Assembly: GCF_964355755.1 (NCBI RefSeq)
Contig: NC_092672.1
Location: forward strand, 3,102,001-3,162,000
Direction of reading: 5' to 3'
Origin: Antedon mediterranea
Lineage: Eukaryota > Echinodermata > Crinoidea > Comatulida > Antedonidae
DNA length: 60,000 bases
Shown here: piece after piece, positions 51,901 through 60,000 of the stretch
How the letters are laid out: each line of letters opens with the position of its first letter
Position numbering within the stretch: the first letter of the stretch is position 1
Position numbers and translations under genes: made by a program
The notes under the pieces: model-generated
What the model was told of the DNA's origin: nothing
The model's input: the letters and a program-made list of their open reading frames with translations, nothing else
The model's database searches: none

Positions 51901-52093
51901 TGAGGAGTTATGAGCCATCAAATGCCACAAAAAGGTCACTGACCTTTGACCCTCAATATCTCACTAACGCAGCAACTAGAAGGCTGCAAAAATTTTTTGG
52001 TATTTATTCACACCTAAAGCTACAAGAAAATACCAAAAGACCTTTTATTAGAATTTTTTCAAGGTTACATAGGATAAATGTCACATATAGCCT
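48979..52093. mobile_element. 3.1-kb long-inverted-repeat element
   Basis: Arms of about 760 bp (48,979-49,738 and 51,318-52,093) are inverse copies of each other with modest divergence. The matching place in copy A (near 8,745) has no such sequence, so this is an insertion; the target duplication is not clear. Both arms carry DR1-type words (GGGTCAAAGGTCA at 49,109 and 49,273, inverse forms at 51,776 and 51,940). The loop holds three diverged about 200-bp repeats (TTTGGTATCAAA near 49,669, 49,869 and 50,069) and a LINE fragment. Confidence 0.85.
50213..51291 (-). mobile_element. CR1-like LINE reverse-transcriptase fragment
   Basis: The minus strand encodes LGLVTLILKTPSHTCMANFR SISNV-type RT motif, then [47 protein letters not shown] and [11 protein letters not shown], then RLDYCNAILFGLPNKELNKL. 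The catalytic YADD is intact, but the frame is broken at about 50,855 and 50,588 and the usual AFDTVDH is ASDTMDY. Endonuclease and 3' end are missing. It sits in the loop of the long-inverted-repeat element and belongs to a different lineage from the 28.7-30.7 kb LINE. Confidence 0.8.
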
Positions 52094-55000
52094 GTACTAT
52101 ACCCACCTCCTGCTCTCTACTCGTTTAAAATAAAAAACCAAAGAGCGCCTTCAACGGACAATGAGACCGTACCAGCAGTTTTTGAAAAATAATTTATTTT
52201 ATCAATTTAATTTTTATCACTATGTCGATGTCAAAATATAACCAAATTCGTTTTTTTTTCTACCCAGAATTTAAATACAATACAACAATAATTGTTTTGT
52301 AATATTGTCGGCGCAGTAACGATGCGATAATGCTGAGTCATCATGAGGACGGTGCAAAGATGCCAGTTTTAGCATAAAAACAATATAGCAAATAAAATAT
52401 GTAAAAGGTATAAAATGATGAATGCCGACTTGACAAAGAAAGAAAATGGAAGAATATGAGAATTGTTTGAAGGTTTTCATGACAAAATCAAAGAATCAGC
52501 GCACTTAAATTATTAAAATAAAAACAAATTGTGTCACGAATAAAATTAGGAACTACTGTATTTACGGCCATTGGTTTGTTATACACTATTTCTTCACTTC
52601 AATATAATAATGTAGGCTAAACAATTATAGCAATAGTAGAGTGGATATAGAACTTTGAATTTACTTTTGACTGGAAAATAAAAGACGCTAAAGAAAAATT
52701 GTGCTGTGTAAATTAGATGATACGCGCAAACACATAACGAAAGTATAAAAATGCCAAACTATATTATTTTGGGTGTTTTTCGTTGAGATAAAAAAAAAGT
52801 GGACAAAAAAAAATCGAATGAAAAACACATTGATGCGGAAACACAAATTAAGTTTATTCATTAACATTTTTATTTTTATTTCACTGGTTTTAATATTTTG
52901 CAATTTTTTTGTATGGGAGATTTGTTACGTACTTGCTACTTTTGTAATTAAAGTGTGGTCTACCAGAAACGTACCTGTGCTCCGCACGGTTTGTCTACCT
53001 TAGTAATAATTCCCATGGCATGATTATTAAGTATAATAAAAGCGTACTTTTCCCGGCCACGATATTTCTTTTCTTACATAATTTGGAGACCCCTCATGAG
53101 ACGTCATAAAATTAACATGAATATTCATTAATCATTTTTCCTAAGCTACGTTAGAAATGAGCTAACAATTCGCTAATACAAAGGTTTTCTGTCGAACTTG
53201 TCGATGTATGGGGTTCGAATCCGATGAGCAAGTTCCTTTTACTTTAGAGAGAGATAGAGGGTTAGGTTTAGTTATACTGTATTTAGGAACTTAAGTAGTT
53301 TGGCTATCTTTCACATAAGGGGCCCAAACTTCTGTACGAAATAAAAAATCGCTTCCCGGCCTCTGACAAATTGTTTTTTTTTTTTTTTAAATTGTCAACT
53401 ATACAATTCGGAACTATTTACGGCCATTGATTTTGTTATACACGGAGTATTCCTTTACTTTGAAGTATAATGTAAGCTACAAAATGAAAGCAATACTGGA
53501 TTTAGGGTGCGCCTCAGAAAGTGACAACGTGCATGAGCGGGACAGACTTCTGTCAATCAGTCAGATTAAAACATTTTAATAATGAAGAAGACATTAAGAT
53601 GTGAAGTATTGGAATAATAACAATGATTACGGACTCAACACCAAAAGTAGTCGAAATTAGATGATGCGCTCGACACAAACATTTTGGGTGTATTTTTCGT
53701 TGATATTTGATATTTAGCGGAAACACGACATTCATTTTGGATTCGTTTTGTGTGTTTGTTTTTTTTTTTCATGGTTTTTTATATTCCCCTCACCTAAACT
53801 TAAAATGCTAAACAGCTAAAAAATGAAACATAACATTCATGCTATTATAATTTGCATAGTGCAATAGACATATATAGATATATCTAGAACAAATATTGAT
53901 ATATTATAAATATTTAAGAACTGTTGATTTTTATTTACAATTTAGAATGCATAATTATATTCTAAAAAATCATGATAATTACAAAAATATAGCGTAATAT
54001 ATTATGGAGGCAGTAAAGCAACCATTTACGGGAAGAAAGATATTGGAACAGTAAATTTGAAATATCAAGATGATGCAAAACTTGCTGTACTAATGTTTAT
54101 CAAACAATATAAATAATCGATTTATCAACTCCAGATGTTTAATAAAAATATAGACAGAATTTGTTTGATTTTTGGATATTTTGTATGTATTTGTTACGGA
54201 CCAAACATTTTAATATAAAATACCTTGAAAGACATTTAAAATGTTTTATCGGGGTGTTGCATGATATATTTAACATGAATTTATAGCTATACTCTAGATT
54301 CTAATTAATACCTCTCTATGTTGCATGATGATATATGTAACGTGAATTTTGATAAACAGCAGTTATACTCTAGATTCTAATTATTATCTGTCTGTCTGGT
54401 TTTTAAAATTGATGGGAGTTTACATAAAATGGTCTAATAGAATTCTGGGAATGCCATTTTGAGATAGTTGATTCTGTATATAGTATATTATTATGTTTGG
54501 TGTTTGTATGGTCTCATAAGTTGAGATCCTATACATGTCTGTATCTATAGCAACTAAATTGTTATGAAATGCATTATCTCTATGGAAATGAACAAATGTA
54601 AAAAACCTCTTAACCGGATCACAGTGTACCACCGATATGTACATTTTTGCTCATTTAAAATGCTGTTGTTTTTACAATTCATTTTTATACATATCTACTT
54701 CTTTCTTTCTGAAATAAAGATACTTAAAAATAAGTTGTTCATATGAATGTTTATTGTCCCAATGCTTCTATCTACAGTATATAAATCACACATGATGTTT
54801 ATACATCATGTGTGGATATAACATTAAATTAAATTCATTCATAACATTATGTAGATATACTAAGTTTAAAATGTCTCTCAAATAACAATATTTTCATAGT
54901 TTAAAAATATTCAAAATTATCAATCCTGATTTTTATACATCTGTAAGTTGCAAAATAACAAAAACAATAACAAAATTTCAAATATAAAATAGCAATTTTT

Positions 55001-55245
55001 TTCGTAGTTTGAAAATGAAAATAGAAAAAATTATTAATTGAATTGATGTATTATTATTTAATGGTATACACTTAGTGGCATCTTGACATTTACAAACTTT
55101 AAATACATTGTTAAAAAGTGTTTGTCTGTGCAAGCAAATGCAGATACAGTAGATAAAATGACTAGTAAATTCGGTTAAAGTAATAATTTTAATACTTAAA
55201 ATGTAAATCAATCACAATTCTCTGTGATGCTTTTGTTCCATTCCA
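52094..55245. other. Intergenic, AT-rich
   Basis: 52,094-52,490 continues homology with copy A (8,830-9,050 and 14,652-14,800) and contains the empty hAT site. Beyond that no gene is recognised. A 12-bp perfect hairpin (CACACATGATGT, TTAT loop) lies at 54,787-54,814. Confidence 0.5.
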
Positions 55246-55249
55246 GTGA

Positions 55250-56005
55250 CTGGTTTGTGTCTATGGTTGCGTTCAATTCTGTGTGTTCAATACTGTGGTG
55301 TCTATGGTTGCATTCAATTCTGTGTGTTCAATACTGTGGTGTCTATGGTTGCATTCAATTCTGTGTGTTCAATACTGTGGTGTCTATGGTTGCATTCAAT
55401 TCTGTGTGTTCAATACTGTGGTGTCTATGGTTGCATTCAATTCTGTGTGTTCAATACTGTGGTGTCTATGGTTGCATCAATTCTGTGTGTTCAATACTGT
55501 AGTGTCTATGGTTGCGTTCAATTCTATGTTAAATACTGTAGTGTCTATGGTTGCGTTCAATTCTATGTTAAATACTGTAGTGTCTATTGTTGTGTTCAAG
55601 TCTGTGTTCAATACTGTGGTGTCTATGGTTGTATTCAATTCTGTGTGTTCAATACTGTACTGTCTATGGTTGCGTTCAATTATGTGTTCAATAATGTAGT
55701 GTCTATTGTTGTGTTCAAGTCGGTGTTCAATACTGTAGTGTCTACGGTTGCGTTCAATTCTATGTTAAATACTGTAGTGTCTATTGTTGTGTTCAAGTCT
55801 GTGTTCAATACTGTGGTGTCTATGGTTGTATTCAATTCTGTGTGTTCAATACTGTACTGTCTATGGTTGCGTTCAATTATGTGTTCAATAATGTAGTGTC
55901 TATTGTTGTGTTCAAGTCGGTGTTCAATACTGTAGTGTCTACGGTTGTGTTCAATTCTGTGTTCAATACTGTAGTGTCTATGGTTGCGTTCAATTCTGTG
56001 TTCAA
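55250..56005. repeat. 38-41-bp minisatellite, about 19 copies, in the 3' region of the downstream gene
   Basis: Units carry TCAATTCTGTGTGTTCAATA and CTGTGGTGTCTATGGTTGCA. The left part is homogeneous (41 bp); the right part mixes 35-41-bp variants and shows a duplicated multi-unit block (55,590-55,740 resembles 55,780-55,935). It begins just past the stop codon of the minus-strand gene at 56,017, so it is probably in its 3' UTR. Confidence 0.9.
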
Positions 56006-56016
56006 GTCTGTACATT

Positions 56017-58064
56017 TCACACTTTTTCAGTTTCAGATCTTCTTTTTCTGTGTTTTGTTTTCCTCCTCTTACGTTTGCTGGATGACCTACAAAACAAAAC
56101 AATGAATAAATATTTATTTAGAATCTAATATTGCACATACAAACATAAGGTATTAACGTCATGTGTGAGGCTTAGGTTGCGCAATGATAGAAAAATACTT
56201 TAGTAATCATGAGACAATCTTACCTGTTATTTACTCCTTTGAGGGCAGCACCAATAGCCGATGAAAGTTCACCCGATCTTTTGATTTCTGTTTTGTCCTT
56301 TAATTTCTGCAACAAATTCCTAATCACATCAAATCCTTCTTTCTGTCGGTGAAAAACAAATTGTGAATATTTATTTGACACTTTGGCGCAAGCGTTTCTT
56401 TTATTACTTAAATACCGTAAGATAAATGAGAATTATTACGTCATTAAGGCTCTGTTTGAGGGCAGCAAACTCTTTCATCAACATTAAAAACTGCAGGATG
56501 AACTTTGGCCTGAATGTAGACTCCGAATCCAGTGTGTTTGCGACAACCTGTTTAATGCAAAGAACATCATAAAACCAATCAATACAAAATATCTATATTG
56601 AAAAATTGATAAACACAATTTATCGATATAAAACACATCTGATCAAAGTAAAATATTTAATTTAATTACAAACCTTTGAAATCATTGAAGATAATTGTTT
56701 ACAGATTTTCTTTGGATCCTCATTTCCCTATAAATAAATAAAATGAAATAATCAAAATTATTCATTATAATAAAATTATTCATTATATTAATGAAACCAT
56801 TCACTAATAATTATCTTTCCTACTTCAGTACAAAAACTAAAAAAAAAGTATACATACCAAATATGGACGTTTACTGATTAAGTTTGTCAACATCAAGCAA
56901 GCTTGTTTCTGAAATTTTAAAAAAAAAGATTTTAAATAAAGAAAAATCTGCTTTAGATCAAAATTAATTTTCAAAATTACAAAAAAAAAATCTTATAGAA
57001 CTGTGGTCTTACCTTACGATATATCTGAATATTTTCAGTTGTGTACTGAATAAGTTGAGGGGCCAGGTACCATCCAAGATTCTAATCAACAAATAAATAA
57101 ATTATAAACACTGTGTGTGCAACACAATAAATACATCTATTGTTTTCAGACTATAATATAGCATGCATCACTATGTCATAATATTGTAACTACCAATGCA
57201 CTTAGGGCACAAAGATTTTGGCTGTGCATTATGGTAGGATAGTACACATGACACACATAGCCCGTGATCTCCAGAGGGAGGGCTTTAGATACGAAAGTGA
57301 AACGTTCCTAGAACACCCCTGTATTATAACGGACCAGTCCGCAACCACGCCCTCATGTGGGAACGTAGCAACGTACCACCGTCATCATTATACCAGTTTA
57401 GTATAGTTGTTAAATTAGAATTTATAGGTCCATTGTTGTACAACAAAAACACATGAAAAGATGCTCTATGATTCAATAACAGCTGATTATCTTACTGGAA
57501 ATCGTTCTATAAGATCTGTAAACAGCACAGGGTGTAGACAAGTTGCTCTGAGAAAATAACAATAGTCAAAAATGTTACTAATCTTCAACAAAACAATGAA
57601 CTTTGTAATTCAAGATATCCTTTATTCAGAAAAATAAGTGAGAATTATTACTCACAACAAACAATTCATTACTAGCAATTGGTTGAGACAGGTGATTACT
57701 TGCCTGATATTTATTGTAAAATAAAACATACTCACTTTTTGCACACATTATTTTTGATTGGTCTACTTTTTTTTTCTCCTTTTTTTTCCCGATTTTTTTG
57801 TTGTTTTTAGTTTCAAGGTTAGTATATTCCTTGGTTTTCAAAAGCGCCTTGAGCACTTGGTGGATATGTGCGCTTTATAAATCTTATCTTATTTTCAATG
57901 TGCATGTTACACATAATTTCTACACACATCTTACACAAATAATTGCCTAACTCATCTTGGTGATGAGTTAAAATATAAATGTTTATATCTTACCTGTACG
58001 TCATAAAATCCAAAAGTGATTTATTGTACAAGGCTGAAATTCTTTCTTTATCTGAAGAATCATT
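56017..58064 (-). CDS. C-terminal eight exons of a helical protein with basic tail (MYBBP1A/Pol5-like?)
   Basis: Exons, 5' to 3': 57,994-58,064, 57,496-57,547, 57,013-57,081, 56,858-56,908, 56,674-56,727, 56,440-56,547, 56,224-56,342 and 56,017-56,086. All junctions are GT-AG and every phase agrees. The protein reads ERISALYNKSLLDFMTYR, ATCLHPVLFTDLIERFP, NLGWYLAPQLIQYTTENIQ, KQACLMLTNLISKRPYL, DPKKICKQLSSMISK, FRPKFILQFLMLMKEFAALK, KEGFDVIRNLLQKLKDKTEI and ends SSSKRKRRKTKHRKRRSETE-KV. The helical-repeat look and strongly basic C-terminus suggest a nucleolar protein. MYBBP1A/DNA polymerase V-like is my best guess but is not proven. Upstream exons lie beyond 58,064, past transposon sequence. 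Confidence 0.75.
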
Positions 58065-58278
58065 CTGAATCAACAATTAAAAAAGATTAGTCTATACAAC
58101 AATGGATCGTGAATATTTTTACAATAGTGTTTTGTAACCCACTAAAAGCACTATTAGATTAGAGTAGAATTGCAACACAATACAGCATAAATTCTGAAAA
58201 ACATTAAGGCCAATTTACACAGACGAGCGGCAACGTTAATAAAAATATAGAATCTTTGTTATTCCTTATGACCATTTA

Positions 58279-59845
58279 CAGGCCCGTATCCAGGGGGGGT
58301 GCGTTGGGTGCAGACGCACCCCCCCAAGTCCCAAAAGGTCCACTATTTCCTCGGTTGGTATTTTTTCTTGTCTTGTTTAACTAAAGACAATATCATTATA
58401 TATATACAAAATTTACATTATCAATGGTATACAAACAAAAATATGCTAATATAAAATGAAAAAATACCGGTAATTAAATTACGGAATCTGAACTGACTAC
58501 AAACTCGATGTAAAACATGCGCAGTCGATCATGTGACGACAAGCAATAGCTTAGCGGTTAGCGCTTCATGTACGCGGTACGCGGAAAGTGTTTGCTGGAG
58601 AAATACAGATAACTTAACGTCAGGGAACACGTGTACTTTTTGTCGGGGAATATAATATACAGTAAAACGCGTTCGCGTTCACTTCGTAGCTAGCTTCAGC
58701 GCCTAGAAAACCGCGACGTTTCATTGACCGTGAGAGTACGTCAGAGTGATATTATGCACTTTATATGCATTCATTATTGCCAGCGATCTAACTTACTACT
58801 AAACAATAGCTAGGTACGCACTTGTCTGGCGGTATCCCTTTGTACGAATCGTTCAACGTTGGGTCGAGACGCGTGATATCAAGTTTCATCCAGGGACCAA
58901 AATGTGTAATGTGTTATTTTCCAGGCGAAGTTTACCGACGGTTACGTCGTGTACTGCGTCGACGTACGCTACACTACAGCAAAAACGAATTATGTTAATT
59001 GTTCGTTTGTTCACCAATTTTTTAATTTACAAGTAACCTTCTGTACCGTGGGGCACCTAAAATAAATTTTTCATCCATTACTAAACAAAAAAACATGCCA
59101 TTTTCGCTTAGCCAACATTATAGCTATAGTTATTACATTTTCAATATCCTGTATGTCATGAATTTCTCACCACTCGGAAGTCCAGATGGTACGCATGCAT
59201 ACACACACCTGGGAGGAATAAACTTTTTTCCCCGACTGAAAAAGGTCTACGCTTGCGTTTTTTAAGCCTCTAGGCCTGATGTTTCCAAAGTATAAAATGC
59301 AATTTTTTGAAGACCTGCAGCTCTAGTTTTAAACATTTTCTTAGCTCAGCCCCAACAATAAAGCTGGTCATATTTCGAAGAACAAGAAGTACATTTTCCG
59401 GGACCGTACCTAACATCTCTATTTTTCAAACATTTCTTAGCTCAGTCACAACCCATGATAGGGACTTATATATTTTTTTTCATGTTTTGAAGTATAATAA
59501 GTCCAATTTTCGGGACCTCCAACTCTATTTTTCAAAATTTTCTTTGAACTTTTATTTTTTAAATTGAAAAATATGGATTGAAACCGTCATCGCGCATCGT
59601 TTTTCTGCACGCAGTATTTTATTTATGCATTATAAAAAATGGAAAAAATGGCTACCCTAAATCTGATTAAAAAGACCTCAAATGACGCTAGAACGCGTTG
59701 CTTCCGGGGGCTTTGCCCCCTGGACCCCCACCGGGGGCCCTTGGCGGCCCCTGGCCCTCAGCCTAGTGATGCTCGCTTCGCTCGCATAGCCCCCTCGTCG
59801 GGGAATGTAGCCCCCCGCGTCGGGAAGATCCTGGCGCCACCCCTG
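58279..59845. mobile_element. hAT-like element(s), diverged relative of the 11.2 and 17.5 kb copies
   Basis: The left end is CAGGCCCGTATCCAGG plus a G-run. About 58,740-59,060 matches the interior of the 11.2-kb element (shared GTACGAATCGTTC, CAGGGACCAAA and GTGGGGCACC). A possible right end CCTGGCGCCACCCCTG lies at 59,830-59,845, but the flanks show no target duplication, so it may be two overlapping elements. It lies in or upstream of the 56-58 kb gene. No transposase frame. Confidence 0.6.
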
Positions 59846-60000
59846 CTGAGTTGGCCTCATCATGAAAGCGTTAAGTTCTGGTGTCCATCGTTCAACTAGC
59901 CCAAGCCACAACAGAGAGTCTTACATCAGTCTTTAGAACGTCAAATAACGCAAATTTTTCCAGGGCCTTCGGCCCCTGGACCCTGACCGGGGGCCCTTGG
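59694..60000. repeat. GC-rich repeat GGCCCCTGGACCCCCACCGG type
   Basis: Two copies, at about 59,700-59,770 and 59,960-60,000 (cut by the window). A third is at 14,525-14,580 near the right end of the large hAT. They look like subterminal GC-rich parts of the hAT-like family. Confidence 0.6.

Noticed and set aside
53195-53235. Possible tRNA: GGGGTTCGAATCC resembles a B box
   Set aside because: The T-stem does not pair well and no cloverleaf or A box is found at the right distance.
55246-55896. Long Cys/Val-rich open frames on both strands
   Set aside because: They are translations of a 38-41-bp minisatellite. All frames stay open because the repeat lacks stops.
57150-57420. Single-copy stretch with a 62-residue open frame, possible extra exon
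   Set aside because: It is on the plus strand within an intron of the minus-strand gene, whose flanking exons already join in phase. No homology is recognised.
58540-58575. TAGCTTAGCGGTTAGCGC resembles a tRNA A box
   Set aside because: It lies in a hAT-like element, has no matching B box or acceptor stem, and is at most a tRNA-like relic.

Overview
The window is animal (eukaryotic) genomic DNA: every real gene is split into exons with GT-AG borders, intergenic DNA is AT-rich, and transposon-derived sequence dominates. The two immune-type loci are NACHT (NLR) genes, one with a death-effector-like N-terminus. Large NLR families of this kind, GGCCTA-rich intergenic DNA and hAT/CR1-like elements suggest a marine invertebrate deuterostome, most likely an echinoderm; the species cannot be fixed from the sequence.

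Genes. (1) 1-1647 (+): NACHT-LRR-like coding exon, copy A, its 5' part (with the P-loop) outside the window. (2) 2.83-8.31 kb (-): the C-terminal half of a HELLS/LSH-type SNF2 helicase, broken by indels, with three exon borders amplified in tandem. (3) 33,780-41,690 (+): a complete-looking NLR gene, copy B: DED-like exon, four tandem 63-bp phase-1 linker exons, then a large NACHT exon; all phases agree and predict 946 residues. (4) 43.4-44.8 kb (-): a second, shorter HELLS fragment. (5) 56,017-58,064 (-): the last eight exons of a helical protein with a Lys/Arg-rich tail. Copies A (1-9.05 kb) and B (39.95-52.4 kb) are a segmental duplication, and each acts as the empty site that dates insertions in the other.

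Mobile DNA. Copy A is interrupted by a 5.6-kb hAT-like element (9,055-14,651) carrying a second hAT and a TTAA-flanked MITE. Its right half plus flank was tandemly duplicated (4,211-bp unit, junction at 17,468). A CR1/L2-like LINE on the minus strand (22.3-30.7 kb) has been blown up from inside: a short ORF2 segment became a 5.8-kb array of 46-bp monomers, and two RT-domain segments (51 bp and about 45 bp) also expanded. Copy B carries a three-level nest of terminal-array transposons (44,836-47,660): element I (8-bp TSD) contains element II (9-bp TSD), which contains element III (9-bp TSD). Element II+III occurs again at 19,639-21,268 with a different 9-bp TSD. Further copy-B insertions are a GCGCAA-palindrome element (47,939-48,760) and a 3.1-kb long-inverted-repeat element (48,979-52,093) with nuclear-receptor-like DR1 motifs and a LINE fragment in its loop.

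The recurring theme is local tandem amplification of coding or splice-border segments: HELLS exon borders (54, about 54 and 99 bp), NLR linker exons (63 bp), RT segments (51 bp) and the LINE-derived satellite. The most interesting items are the DED-linker array-NACHT gene, the splice-border expansions in HELLS, the LINE-derived satellite, and the 9-bp-TSD terminal-array transposons.
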